Assembly (NCBI GenBank): GCA_036307445.1
Contig: JAXJXP010000028.1
Location: forward strand, 1 to 59,071
DNA length: 59,071 bases
Direction: 5' to 3'
DNA from: HGM11525 sp036307445
GTDB taxonomy: Bacteria > Bacillota > Clostridia > UBA1381
Under the pieces are notes generated by a model. That model saw only the letters and a list, made by a program, of their open reading frames with translations. It ran no database searches and was not told the DNA's origin. Below are positions 34,085 to 42,470 of this stretch, one piece after another; positions within the stretch are counted from its first letter, which is position 1; each line of letters opens with the position of its first letter. The position numbers were made by a program, and so were the translations under genes.

Positions 34085-34957
34085 TTAGTTTATAATATCG
34101 GACAGATTTCCCATTATACTCTTTGCAATGTCGGGTTTGTTCATTGTGTAGATATGAATGTTCGTTACACCGTTTGCAACGAGGTCGATTATCTGCTCTG
34201 TCATATATGCAATGCCTGCCTGACGCATAGATTTGGGATTGTTGCCAAAACGGTCTACGATTGCCGCAAATCTTGGCGGAAGAGCTGTTCCTGAAAGACG
34301 GCATATTCTTTCAATCTGTTTTGCATTTACAACCGGCATAATTCCTGCAACAATAGGTACGTCAATACCGGCTTTTAGTAACCTGAACATAAAGCTGTAT
34401 AGAATGTTGTTGTCAAAAAACATCTGTGTTGTCAAAAAGTCGCAGCCTGCGTCAACTTTAATTTTAAGGTTTTCTATATCGTTTGCTCTGTTCTCCGATT
34501 CGGTGTGTCCTTCGGGGTAGCACGCACCACCTATACAAAAGTCGCCCCTTGCTTTTATTTTTGCTGCAAGGTCGCTTGCGTGGCGGTATTTGGCATTGGT
34601 GTTAAATTCATAACCTTCGGGGATATCGCCCCTTAAAGCAAGAATGTTTTCAATACCGTCTGCATGTAGACAATCTAGTGTATGGTCGATTATATCGTCT
34701 TCAGCGTTTATACAGGTGAGATGTGCAAGTGCGGTTACATTGTTGTCGCATTGAATTTGACGAGCAACCTCAATTGTTTTTTCGGCAGTTGCCTTTGTGC
34801 CTGCCGCACCGTATGTAACACTTATGAAGGCAGGGTTGAGATTTGCAAGCTCAGCTACTATTCCGGCTGTGTTTTCAAGGCTTGTAAGCTCCTTAGGAGG
34901 ACTTAGCTCGCAGGATACGTTTACTTTGCCGTTTGCTAAAATATCTTTAATTCTCAT
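34085..34957 (-). CDS. metF: Methylenetetrahydrofolate reductase
   Basis: MetF reduces 5,10-methylene-THF to 5-methyl-THF, the methyl donor for MetH downstream. The 290-aa single-domain protein has the N-terminal VSCELSPPKE with the catalytic Glu, FISVTYGAAGT near residue 45, DFLTTQMFFDN near 180 and PIVAGIMPV near 207, all typical of the flavin barrel. It starts 3 bp after rmuC and ends 14 bp before the activation-domain gene, so the group is one operon. Together with glyA at 55.7 kb the window holds most of the serine-to-methionine methyl path. Confidence 0.97.
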   Translation of the reverse strand: MRIKDILANGKVNVSCELSPPKELTSLENTAGIVAELANLNPAFISVTYGAAGTKATAEKTIEVARQIQCDNNVTALAHLTCINAEDDIIDHTLDCLHADGIENILALRGDIPEGYEFNTNAKYRHASDLAAKIKARGDFCIGGACYPEGHTESENRANDIENLKIKVDAGCDFLTTQMFFDNNILYSFMFRLLKAGIDVPIVAGIMPVVNAKQIERICRLSGTALPPRFAAIVDRFGNNPKSMRQAGIAYMTEQIIDLVANGVTNIHIYTMNKPDIAKSIMGNLSDIIN

Positions 34958-34960
34958 CTT

Positions 34961-36175
34961 TTATTCCTCTATTTCCAACATAGCTCTGGCACTTTCCTCA
35001 TCCAGACTTTCTACATTCTTTAGCTTTCTTTCTATTGCCCTTGTTCTGACGCCTACTAATTTATCAAGCTCGGAATTTGCCTGCTCAATCTTCTTTTGTG
35101 CAGAGTCTAAAACCTTACCAAAGGTGTCAAATTCCTTTTTAACGGCACCCAAAAGTGTCCACACCTCTGCGGACCGCTTTTCGATTGCAAGAGTTTTAAA
35201 TCCCATCTGGAGAGAATTAAGCAAAGCCGCCATTGTGCTGGGGCCTGTTATATTAACCTTGTATTCTCTTTGAAGAACTTCCACCATTCCGCGATTTACG
35301 ACCTCGGCATACAAGCCTTCAACCGGAAGAAATATAATTGCAAACTCGGTTGTGTACGGTGATAAGACATACTTTTCGTGAACGTCCTTCGCAAACTGCT
35401 TAAGACGTGTGCAAAGAGCCGATGCCGCCGATTTGACTGCATCTGCCTCGCCACTTTCGTATGCATCCTGAAGTGCAGAGTAGGCATCAAGCGGAAATTT
35501 GGAGTCAATCGGAAGATAGGTAAAACCACCATCATCGTGCGGAAATTTTACTGCAAACTCGACAGGATTACGGCTGTTGGGAACGGTAACAACATTTTCC
35601 TCGTACTGCTGGGGAGAAAGTATTTCCTTGAGTATTGAGCCCAACTGAATTTCTCCTAAGATACCTCTTGTTTTTACATTTGAGAGAACCTTTTTCAAAT
35701 CTCCAACACCTGTTGCCAAGGTCTGCATTTCACCAAGACCTTTGTAAACCTGCTCCAAACGCTCGGATACAAGGCGAAAGGACTCGTTCATTTTATCCTC
35801 AAGAGTTTTTTGCAGCTTTTCGTCAACCGTTTTTCTCATTTCATCAAGACGCTTGCTGTTGTCATTTCTGATTTCCAAAAGCTGTTTCTCGGTGACAGAA
35901 CGAATGTTTTCAAGTTTTTCTCTTGTTTCGCTTTCAAAGGTCTTGAAACGAAGCTCCTGTTGTGCAAGCGAGCCGGATACACTCTTTTGTATCTGCTCAA
36001 GCCGTTCCTTTTGTAGCTCGTTGGCAGCCGATTGTGAAGAGGATATTCCGTCGCCTATTGCTTTTAATGTCTGTATGGCTGATTCGTTGTTGCTTTTTTT
36101 GGATATTACAATAAAAAAAGTTATTATTTCTATTGCAATAATCACAGATAATAGTATAATAAATATAGTGTACAT
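34961..36175 (-). CDS. rmuC: RmuC family DNA recombination protein
   Basis: RmuC limits inversions at short inverted repeats and is thought to be a nuclease-fold protein. The 404-aa product has one N-terminal membrane helix (residues 4-25), a coiled coil to about residue 150 and the RmuC domain with RGILGEIQLGSILKEILSPQQYEEN near 175, PIDSKFPLDAYSAL near 230 and FLPVEGLYAEVVNRG near 295. A C-terminal coiled coil follows. It is the first gene of the minus-strand operon, with metF 3 bp downstream; the functional link to methionine genes is not obvious. Confidence 0.94.
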   Translation of the reverse strand: MYTIFIILLSVIIAIEIITFFIVISKKSNNESAIQTLKAIGDGISSSQSAANELQKERLEQIQKSVSGSLAQQELRFKTFESETREKLENIRSVTEKQLLEIRNDNSKRLDEMRKTVDEKLQKTLEDKMNESFRLVSERLEQVYKGLGEMQTLATGVGDLKKVLSNVKTRGILGEIQLGSILKEILSPQQYEENVVTVPNSRNPVEFAVKFPHDDGGFTYLPIDSKFPLDAYSALQDAYESGEADAVKSAASALCTRLKQFAKDVHEKYVLSPYTTEFAIIFLPVEGLYAEVVNRGMVEVLQREYKVNITGPSTMAALLNSLQMGFKTLAIEKRSAEVWTLLGAVKKEFDTFGKVLDSAQKKIEQANSELDKLVGVRTRAIERKLKNVESLDEESARAMLEIEE

Positions 36176-36308
36176 ATATAAAACACCACCTTAGAGTTAT
36201 TATAACAGAAAAAAAATAAAAGGTCAAATAAATAGGGGGACATTTCTTCCAAAATTGTTGTGTTTGGTAATATAAGGGAATATATGTCAGTGGAAAGGGG
36301 AGTAACAA

Positions 36309-36671
36309 ATGGCATCACTCAAAAGTGAATCATCAAAATTGGTAGGTTCAAGAATAGCAGAATTAAGAAATGAACTGGGATTAAGCCAGTACGAGCTTGC
36401 AGATAAAATAAATGTTTCAAGAGCACTTGTTTCAGAGTGGGAATGCGGAAACAGAAAGCCTGATGTAAGGTCTTGGGTAAGCCTTGCTGAATTTTTTGGT
36501 GTGTCTACCGACTATATCTGCGGTACAAGCAATCACAGAATATATAAGGGTCAAAGCTTTTCTGATAAGCTTGATATTAAACGTCTTAACGAAAAGGGCA
36601 TTGATATGCTGTTTGAGTTCTATCATATGCTTTTAAGACACGAGGAATTTGTGAATAAAGCAGACAAGTGA
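36309..36671 (+). CDS. XRE-family transcription regulator
   Basis: This 120-aa DNA-binding protein has an N-terminal Cro/C1 HTH (about residues 12-70; GSRIAELRNELGLSQYELADKINVSRALVSEWECGNRKPD) followed by SLAEFFGVSTDYICG. The last 50 residues form a probable dimerisation helix pair. GAAAGGGGAG precedes the ATG. It lies alone between divergent rmuC and convergent mrp, so its target cannot be read; self-control is common in the family. Confidence 0.9.
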   Translation: MASLKSESSKLVGSRIAELRNELGLSQYELADKINVSRALVSEWECGNRKPDVRSWVSLAEFFGVSTDYICGTSNHRIYKGQSFSDKLDIKRLNEKGIDMLFEFYHMLLRHEEFVNKADK

Positions 36672-36672
36672 T

Positions 36673-36707
36673 AAAAAAGCAGAACGGTTCATTCCGCTCT
36701 GCTTTTG
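36673..36707. terminator. Bidirectional terminator between the XRE gene and mrp
   Basis: AGCAGAACGG and CCGCTCTGCT pair (one A-C mismatch) around TTCATT, flanked by AAAAA and TTTT, between convergent genes. Confidence 0.88.
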
Positions 36708-36713
36708 TGTTAC

Positions 36714-37541
36714 TTATTCGCCTATCATTTCTTCAAGCTTCTTACCTACAGTATCAAGCCAATCACCCTCAAATAGCTCAATCATACCGCTATCAGATGC
36801 AGCAGCTAACTTTGGCTCAACAGGAATTCTGCCTAAAAGCGGGATATGATGCTCCATTGCAACCTTGTCAATATGGCTTTCACCAAAGATTTTAATTTCC
36901 TTGCCACAATCGGGGCATTTAACATAGCTCATATTCTCGACTAAGCCGAGTATGGGAATATTCATCATAGCCGCCATCTTCACAGCTTTTTCAACAATCA
37001 TTCCTACAAGCTCTTGCGGAGAAGCTACTACAATAATTCCGTCAACAGGCAAGGACTGGAACACAGTAAGAGGCACATCTCCCGTGCCCGGAGGCATATC
37101 AACGAACATAAAGTCTACGTCCTCCCACACAACATCTGTCCAGAACTGTTTAACAGTTCCTGCAATAACAGGACCTCTCCAGATAACAGGGTCGCTCTCG
37201 TTTTCCAGAAGGAGATTTAAGCTCATAATCTTAATACCTGTTTTAGAGCTTTCGGGCAGTATGCCAAGCTCTGAGCCTTGAGCCTTTTTCTTTATTCCAA
37301 ACATTTTCGGTATGGATGGGCCTGTAAGGTCTGCATCAAGAATTGCAGCCTGATACCCAAGTCTTGCGGCAGTAACGGCAGAAAGTGCAGTAACCAAGGA
37401 TTTACCAACGCCACCCTTGCCGCTTACAATTCCTATTACCTTTTTTATATTGCTGTTTGGATTCTGCGGAGCGAGAAAGCTTTCAGCCTCACGGCTTTCG
37501 CAGTTTGCCGAACAATTTTCGCAATCGTGATTACATTCCAT
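36714..37541 (-). CDS. Mrp/NBP35-type Fe-S cluster carrier ATPase
   Basis: This 275-aa P-loop ATPase is proposed to carry Fe-S clusters to apoproteins. The N-terminus MECNHDCENCSANC has four cysteines in an NBP35-like cluster motif. The deviant Walker A is SGKGGVGKSLVT near residue 40, Walker B is FMFVDMPPGTGD near 145, and the C-terminal CPDCG near 210 bridges the dimer-bound cluster. The start at 37541 is the ATG in front of the Cys motif; a longer N-terminal extension in frame lacks a sensible site. The AAAGG upstream is 12 bp away, so the site is not ideal. Confidence 0.93.
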   Translation of the reverse strand: MECNHDCENCSANCESREAESFLAPQNPNSNIKKVIGIVSGKGGVGKSLVTALSAVTAARLGYQAAILDADLTGPSIPKMFGIKKKAQGSELGILPESSKTGIKIMSLNLLLENESDPVIWRGPVIAGTVKQFWTDVVWEDVDFMFVDMPPGTGDVPLTVFQSLPVDGIIVVASPQELVGMIVEKAVKMAAMMNIPILGLVENMSYVKCPDCGKEIKIFGESHIDKVAMEHHIPLLGRIPVEPKLAAASDSGMIELFEGDWLDTVGKKLEEMIGE

Positions 37542-37579
37542 TTTTATCAAAGACCTTTCTGTTTTTGTTTTCTTATTAT

Positions 37580-37607
37580 AGTATATACTTTTTTTGCGAA
37601 AAGTCAA
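37580..37607 (-). promoter_or_regulatory. Promoter of the Mrp-type ATPase gene
   Basis: On the minus strand TTGACT (37607-37602), 16 bp and TATACT (37585-37580). A TATAAT partly overlaps the end at 37580-37575 with a long spacer. The -35 lies 8 bp from the divergent exporter promoter. Confidence 0.5.
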
Positions 37608-37615
37608 GTTCGCTA

Positions 37616-37645
37616 TTGTACAAAAGCTGTTTTTTGTGTTACAAT
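37616..37645 (+). promoter_or_regulatory. Promoter of the ABC exporter gene
   Basis: TTGTAC (37616-37621), an 18-bp spacer and TACAAT (37640-37645) lie 24 bp before the GTG start, giving a very short leader. It is back-to-back with the mrp promoter. Confidence 0.5.
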
Positions 37646-37669
37646 AAATATAGAAGGGACGTGAACTGT

Positions 37670-39415
37670 GTGAAATATAACAAAATGTCGGTATGGTATA
37701 TGCTCAAACGCTTTATACCGTATTTTACGAGATATAAGGTTACGTTGATATTAGACCTCTTGTGTGCGTCGCTGACGGCGGTGTGTGAGATTATATTCCC
37801 GCTTATTGCAAGAGAAATTTCAAATGCGGCAATATATGATGCGGCATCGCTTACCATAGATTATATTGCAAAAATAACGATATTCTATCTTGTGCTTCGT
37901 GTAATTGATACGGCGGCAAATTATTATATGGCATATAACGGGCATGTTATGGGAGTAAAGATTGAAACGGATATGAGAAGGGATCTCTTTGACCATTTGC
38001 AAAAGCTGTCCTTTTCCTTCTACTCTAACACCAAGGTGGGACAGATTATGGGAAGAATTACATCCGACCTTTTTGATATAACAGAGTTTGCTCATCACGG
38101 CCCTGAGGAGATGTTTATAGTCGGGTTTAAGTTTATTGCATCATTTATAATACTTGCAAATATAAACCTGACTTTGACAGGAATTATATTTGTTCTTATA
38201 CCTATAATGCTTGTCTGCTGCCTTAGTTGGCGTGGTAAAATGCGTGCCGCCTTTAAACAACAAAGACATCAGATAGGCGAGCTTAATGCTCAGGTAGAGG
38301 ATAGCCTTTTGGGAGTAAGAGTGGTAAAGTCCTTTGCGAACGAGGAGATAGAAAAGGGAAAATTTGAGGACGGAAACGAAGAATTTAAGAGGATAAAGAA
38401 ACGTGGATATCTGTATATGGCGGCATTCCAGTCAACAACAAGGCTTTTTGACGGTCTTATGTATATAACTGCAGTTGCGGCGGGCGGAATATTTATGATT
38501 TATGGTAAGATAAATGCCGCTGATTTGATGGCATATCTTCTGTATATTTCTACCCTTATTGCATCAATTAGGGTAATAGTAAACTTTTCCGAACAGTTTC
38601 AAAGAGGTATGACAGGAATTGAGCGATTTCTGGAGCTGATGGACACCAAGCCTGATATTCTGGATAAACCGAATGCTGTTGATGCGGCTGATTTTGTGGG
38701 GAATGTGGAGTTTAAAAATGTCAGCTTCCATTATCCTGACGATGAGGAATATGTTTTAAAAGATGTGTCGATAGATGTAAAGGCAGGGGAGAGTATTGCC
38801 CTTGTGGGACCGTCGGGCGGTGGAAAGACTACGCTTTGCAATCTTATTCCGAGATTTTATGAGGTTACCGATGGAGAAATTTTAATCGACGGTGTTAATG
38901 TAAATGATATGACGATGGAATCGTTAAGAGGACAGATTGGTGTGGTTATGCAGGACGTTTATATGTTCTCGGGACGAGTGAGGGATAATATCGAATATGG
39001 CAGACCGGGTGCTACGTTAGAGGAGATTAAAGAGGCGGCAAGACGTGCAGGAGCGGATGAGTTTATCGAAAAGCTGCCCGACGGCTATGATACCTATGTC
39101 GGCGAAAGGGGAGTTAAGCTTTCGGGCGGACAAAAACAACGAATTTCAATAGCGAGAGTTTTCCTTAAAAATCCGCCTATACTAATACTTGATGAGGCGA
39201 CTTCGGCACTCGACAATGAGAGCGAGAGAATGGTCCAGAACTCTCTTGACGAGCTGGCTAAAGGCAGGACAGTGTTCACTATTGCTCATCGGCTTACCAC
39301 AATCAAAAATGCAGATAATATACTTGTTCTTACAGAGGACGGCATTGTGGAAAGCGGAAAGCACGATGACCTGATTGAGAAAAAGGGACTTTATCATTAT
39401 TTATACAATATATAA
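37670..39415 (+). CDS. ABC transporter, fused permease/ATPase exporter
   Basis: This 581-aa half-transporter has six membrane helices (about 20-310) and an ATPase domain: Walker A VGPSGGGKTTLCN near 385, signature KLSGGQKQRIS near 485, Walker B ILILDEATSALD and the switch His in IAHRL. It belongs to the MsbA/multidrug exporter group and probably works as a homodimer. The GTG at 37670 is chosen because GAAGGGA ends about 10 bp upstream and the promoter lies just before; an ATG at 37685 is possible. In-frame codons further upstream run through the divergent mrp gene and are not used. Substrate unknown. Confidence 0.93.
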   Translation: MKYNKMSVWYMLKRFIPYFTRYKVTLILDLLCASLTAVCEIIFPLIAREISNAAIYDAASLTIDYIAKITIFYLVLRVIDTAANYYMAYNGHVMGVKIETDMRRDLFDHLQKLSFSFYSNTKVGQIMGRITSDLFDITEFAHHGPEEMFIVGFKFIASFIILANINLTLTGIIFVLIPIMLVCCLSWRGKMRAAFKQQRHQIGELNAQVEDSLLGVRVVKSFANEEIEKGKFEDGNEEFKRIKKRGYLYMAAFQSTTRLFDGLMYITAVAAGGIFMIYGKINAADLMAYLLYISTLIASIRVIVNFSEQFQRGMTGIERFLELMDTKPDILDKPNAVDAADFVGNVEFKNVSFHYPDDEEYVLKDVSIDVKAGESIALVGPSGGGKTTLCNLIPRFYEVTDGEILIDGVNVNDMTMESLRGQIGVVMQDVYMFSGRVRDNIEYGRPGATLEEIKEAARRAGADEFIEKLPDGYDTYVGERGVKLSGGQKQRISIARVFLKNPPILILDEATSALDNESERMVQNSLDELAKGRTVFTIAHRLTTIKNADNILVLTEDGIVESGKHDDLIEKKGLYHYLYNI

Positions 39416-39417
39416 AA

Positions 39418-39449
39418 CTAATACCCACTTCATACGAAGTGGGTATTAG
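39418..39449. terminator. Terminator between the exporter and the XRE gene
   Basis: CTAATACCCACTTC and GAAGTGGGTATTAG form a perfect 14-bp stem with a 4-nt loop. On the minus strand it is followed by TTTTATA. The stop codon of the minus-strand XRE gene lies inside the stem. Confidence 0.85.
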
Positions 39450-39670
39450 TTAAGAATGATTTCATAAGGTACATTCAATATTTCTTTTATTGCCTTTAAC
39501 TCGTCGGGATATAAATGTCTTTGACCGACTTCGATTTTAGCTAATGCACTTCTTGTGATATCACAGCCTGAAACCTGAAGCTTGGCAGCTAATTGGTCTT
39601 GAGTTAAATTGTGGTTTCTTCTAAGGAGGCGTATATTTTCTCCAACCTGTTTTTCATATTTTGTATTCAC
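39446..39670 (-). CDS. Small XRE-family regulator
   Basis: This is a 74-aa single-domain Cro/C1 HTH protein: VGENIRLLRRNHNLTQDQLAAKLQVSGCDITRSALAKIEVGQRHLY, then ELKAIKEILNVPYEIIL. The start is uncertain: GTG at 39670 has GGTGAT upstream, while GTG at 39679 and TTG at 39682 are also in frame. This family (HTH with a longer CDITRSALAKIE recognition region) is common in gut Clostridia. It is divergent from a small cysteine-rich gene, and the roughly 110-bp gap probably holds a shared operator. Confidence 0.88.
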   Translation of the reverse strand: MNTKYEKQVGENIRLLRRNHNLTQDQLAAKLQVSGCDITRSALAKIEVGQRHLYPDELKAIKEILNVPYEIILN

Positions 39671-39703
39671 AACTATCACCAATATATAACTTAAATATTT
39701 TTC

Positions 39704-39732
39704 TTGATTATATACTTAAATTATGCTATAAT
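39704..39732 (+). promoter_or_regulatory. Promoter of the small cysteine-rich gene
   Basis: TTGATT (39704-39709), 17 bp and TATAAT (39727-39732) lie about 50 bp before the ATG at 39781. Confidence 0.6.
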
Positions 39733-39780
39733 TGCACTTATATGAGTGCAAAATTGTTTTTGTGGGGAATGGTGATTGTT

Positions 39781-39988
39781 ATGGCAGAGATTTGTCTTGA
39801 ATGTTGGAATAAAATAAATGGGAAAAAAATTTACAAAATTGAGATATGTCCTATCAAAAGAATATGATTTGTGTGATTGTTGCGGTAAATGGAATAATGT
39901 GATTGTTTGTGAACGTAAGTATTATTATAAGAGAAAAATTGTTTCTGCTATGCGTCGTGTTAACTTAAATAAAGAAAAAAGAAAATAA
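39781..39988 (+). pseudogene. Small cysteine-rich (zinc-ribbon-like) protein, frameshifted
   Basis: Frame 1 reads MAEICLECWNKINGKK and then runs to an early stop at 39867. At the run of seven A (39823-39829) the +1 frame takes over and reads FTKLRYVLSKEYDLCDCCGKWNNVIVCERKYYYKRKIVS to a TAA at 39988. Removing one A gives a continuous protein of about 68 residues with two CxxC pairs (CLEC, CDCC) and a basic tail, like small proteins I recall from Clostridia. It may be a true mutation, a homopolymer sequencing error or a slippery site. GGTGATT precedes the ATG, and a good promoter is present. Confidence 0.7.
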
Positions 39989-40001
39989 TAGCTTGGACTG
40001 C

Positions 40002-40039
40002 CGACCTCCGGGTTATCGCTTCGCTCGTCGGTCTCATAA
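40002..40039. repeat. Scrambled pieces of the tRNA-fMet anticodon arm
   Basis: CGACCTCCGGGTTAT (40002-40016) is identical to 40142-40156 inside the tRNA gene, in the same orientation. A few bases later GCTCGTCGGTCTCATAA (about 40023-40039) matches the tRNA sense strand, i.e. the opposite orientation, with one difference (GCTCGTCGGGCTCATAA in the tRNA). The rest of the 40000-40080 stretch holds nothing I recognise. Confidence 0.5.
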
Positions 40040-40081
40040 GTACGAAGAGGACATCTCCATCAGTCGCTACATTACAAATGA

Positions 40082-40110
40082 AAAAAAGACACCTATCGGT
40101 GTCTTTTTTT
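40082..40110. terminator. Terminator downstream of tRNA-fMet
   Basis: GACACC and GGTGTC form a stem around a TATC-type loop, flanked by seven A and seven T. Symmetric; on the minus strand it lies directly after the tRNA. Confidence 0.85.
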
Positions 40111-40114
40111 CATT

Positions 40115-40191
<77 letters not shown>

Positions 40192-40315
40192 ATATTTACC
40201 TTGACTGCTTGACTATTATAACACTATTATAGTCGGGTGTCAAGGCTTTTTTATCTTTTTCTATAAAAAAGATTTCGCAATATTCGGGAATATATCAATT
40301 TTTCTGACATCAAAT

Positions 40316-41800
40316 TTAATCGGGGAGTCCTACATATCCCGTTTCTTCAACTATATACTGTCCTTCGTCGGACAATATCCATTGGAGCAGCTTGTCAACA
40401 TTTTTGTTTGTCTGTTCTTTGTAAGTTACGGCATAAATCGGTGTTACTATGGGATATTTGCTGTTCTTAATATTTTCTGTTGTCGGTGCTATACCGTCTA
40501 TGGACAGCATTTTGATATCAGGGTTTTTGATAATACCTTCAACATAGTACCTAAAAGAAAAGCCTATGGAATTTGACTTGCTCTTGTAGTTAGACACTCT
40601 TTCAATAATGCCGACCATCAAATCATTTACTAATTCCGTAGGAGCCGCCATTATCGGTTTATCTCCCATAAACCGTTTTAGCATACTCTGACTTCCGCTG
40701 CCCTCGTTTCTCTGGAATGCAGCGATTTCTTCGTCCTTTCCGCCGACATCCTTCCAGTTTGTTATCTCGCCTGAATAAATACTTTTAATCTGCTCAGAGG
40801 TAAGATTTTCAATCGGATTATCCTTGTGAACAAAGAAAACAAATGCCTCTGTTCCGATAGGTGTATATTTAAAGGTTGTGTTACAATCCTCGGCATATGC
40901 TTTCTGCTCGTCTGATGGGTACACACCGACAAAAATGTCCGTTTCCTTTTCTGCTAAAAGTCTGTAACCTTCGGGTGTGTTGTTGTATTCAAATACTCCG
41001 TCTGAAAATGTTGTCGCCTCGGGATAAACTGCATTTACAAATGCAGAGTAAACAGGAAAGAGTGCTGCTGCTCCGTCTATTCTTGGCAGATTTTCCGTTA
41101 GCTTTAATGTTTTGCTGTCTATCTTTACAATCTTTGACTCTTCATCAAATGGGAGATATTCGTGAACATTGATGTTTGGTGCTGTATTGATGGTAATACT
41201 TTCGTTGTATTTTACAATTCCGTAGTTCACACCAAAGGCGATAAGATACAACATTACAAAAACCGACCATATAATCACAATCTTTTTTCGCCATTTAAGC
41301 CATATTAATGGCAAGAGCAAGGCAGGAAGAAGGAACATTCCTATATATGAAATCATCATACTTATACCCTCGGGCATTAGCAGTAGAGCAAATAATAGTC
41401 CAACGTAAGTGCTGACAAATATGGTGGCTGCTGTCAAAATAAATTTTAATACCACTTTTAGTATTTCTTTGTTTTCAACCTTTGCTCCGTCCGAGTTGCG
41501 TTTTTTCCAGAGATAAAAGCCGAAAATCACATAAAATAGTAATACTGCAATTCCAAGCGGTATTTCTATGTCAATAACTTGCCCTGTTTCTTGCGTCCCC
41601 ATATAAATCATATTGATTGCGGGGAATAACCCGAAAACTCCGCCCCAAAACACGCCTTTATGTAACAAGATTGCAGAGATCCAAAAGCAAGCAAGCCACA
41701 GTAAGACCATAGACATAGTAAAGCTTGCCCCGACAAAGCCTACCATAAGATAAAATGCGGAAAACAGTACGGCGGGGATATAACCTATATATTTCTTCAT
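40316..41800 (-). CDS. Membrane-anchored PstS-like phosphate-binding protein
   Basis: This 494-aa protein has seven or so hydrophobic helices in its first 215 residues (with YIGYIPAVLFSAFYLMVGFV at the start) and then an extracellular PstS-type solute-binding domain. Recognisable parts are DIFVGVYPSDEQ, TPIGTEAFVFFVHKDNPIENLTSEQIKSIYSGEITNWKDVGG near 345, QRNEGSGSQSMLKRFM near 378 and YPIVTPIYAV near 455. Normal PstS is a lipoprotein of about 280-300 aa. No pst permease, ATPase or phoU lies nearby. It may sense phosphate or supply an unrelated transporter. AAAGGAGAT precedes the ATG; it follows the DUF6054 gene by 15 bp. Confidence 0.82.
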   Translation of the reverse strand: MKKYIGYIPAVLFSAFYLMVGFVGASFTMSMVLLWLACFWISAILLHKGVFWGGVFGLFPAINMIYMGTQETGQVIDIEIPLGIAVLLFYVIFGFYLWKKRNSDGAKVENKEILKVVLKFILTAATIFVSTYVGLLFALLLMPEGISMMISYIGMFLLPALLLPLIWLKWRKKIVIIWSVFVMLYLIAFGVNYGIVKYNESITINTAPNINVHEYLPFDEESKIVKIDSKTLKLTENLPRIDGAAALFPVYSAFVNAVYPEATTFSDGVFEYNNTPEGYRLLAEKETDIFVGVYPSDEQKAYAEDCNTTFKYTPIGTEAFVFFVHKDNPIENLTSEQIKSIYSGEITNWKDVGGKDEEIAAFQRNEGSGSQSMLKRFMGDKPIMAAPTELVNDLMVGIIERVSNYKSKSNSIGFSFRYYVEGIIKNPDIKMLSIDGIAPTTENIKNSKYPIVTPIYAVTYKEQTNKNVDKLLQWILSDEGQYIVEETGYVGLPD

Positions 41801-41815
41801 TATAAATATCTCCTT

Positions 41816-42139
41816 TCAGAAAAGTTCACGAAGCTTCTCCAAAAATGCTTCTTCACCAAATGTATTTATTTTGAAAAACATTGCCTGACTTCCGCCGGAA
41901 GTTATTGCGGACATCTTAATGTTTTCTCCGCAACCGAACAATGTTACGCTAAGGCTGACGCGATTTTTGCCCATATAACTGTATCTTTCAAAAACTCTCA
42001 CGCTGCAACGTGTGTCACCGAGATAGAAATCGCTTGAATCTTCAAGTGTTGCCGACATACTGCTGTTTAGTATTCCATCTTCTATTCTTTTCAAAATTTG
42101 CTTAAAATCGCCTCTGAGTGCTTGTTCTAATTTCGCCAT
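41816..42139 (-). CDS. DUF6054-like small protein
   Basis: This 107-aa protein without signal or membrane helix starts MAKLEQALRGDFKQILKRIEDGIL and has a conserved-looking middle DTRCSVRVFERYSYMGKNRVSLSVTLFG. It resembles what I recall as DUF6054, a small Clostridial family of unknown function. The start at 42139 has AGGGGTGG 6 bp upstream; an earlier in-frame ATG lies before it. It is the first gene of a two-gene unit with the membrane PstS-like protein, with its own promoter at 42171-42199. Confidence 0.65.
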   Translation of the reverse strand: MAKLEQALRGDFKQILKRIEDGILNSSMSATLEDSSDFYLGDTRCSVRVFERYSYMGKNRVSLSVTLFGCGENIKMSAITSGGSQAMFFKINTFGEEAFLEKLRELF

Positions 42140-42170
42140 ATTGCCACCCCTGTTCATATTTCATACATTT

Positions 42171-42199
42171 ATTATATCATGGCGGAGACCAAATGGCAA
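42171..42199 (-). promoter_or_regulatory. Promoter of the DUF6054/PstS-like unit
   Basis: On the minus strand TTGCCA (42199-42194), 17 bp and TATAAT (42176-42171) lie about 30 bp upstream of the DUF6054 start. Confidence 0.65.
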
Positions 42200-42441
42200 T
42201 ATAAAGTAACTCCTCTTGATTAAAAGGGAGTCTGATGTTGCCTAAAACCCCAATTATTTTGAGAATAACACTATATATTGTGTTATGTTACGTTGCTTGA
42301 AATATACGAAATAATACAATATAATGTATATAGAATATAAATTTGTAACAAAGACAACTAAATATTGTTTCCTAATTATTACACTAAAGAAATCTTTGTA
42401 ACACAAATTAAAAAAAAGTATTATTTTTTTAATAAAAATAC
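42200..42441. other. AT-rich gap between DUF6054 and the mraZ promoter
   Basis: This stretch contains no gene I can support. It is very A/T-rich. The only clear structures are a palindrome with arms ATAACAC and GTGTTAT (42265-42286) and an AAGTATT...AATACTT inverted repeat just upstream of the mraZ -35 box. Either could be a regulator site; neither matches a motif I know. Confidence 0.5.
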
Positions 42442-42470
42442 TTGCAATTTTGTATGAAATGGTGTACAAT
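42442..42470 (+). promoter_or_regulatory. Promoter of the dcw cluster
   Basis: TTGCAA (42442-42447), a 17-bp spacer and TACAAT (42465-42470) lie about 90 bp before mraZ, with the TGGG repeats starting at the next base. Confidence 0.75.

Noticed and set aside
36176..36308. An S-box or cobalamin riboswitch controlling the rmuC-metF-metH operon
   Set aside because: The gap is short and A/T-rich and shows none of the conserved core sequences of these riboswitches.
40316..41800. A complete phosphate (pst) transport operon
   Set aside because: Only the PstS-like domain is present; no pstC, pstA, pstB or phoU genes flank it.
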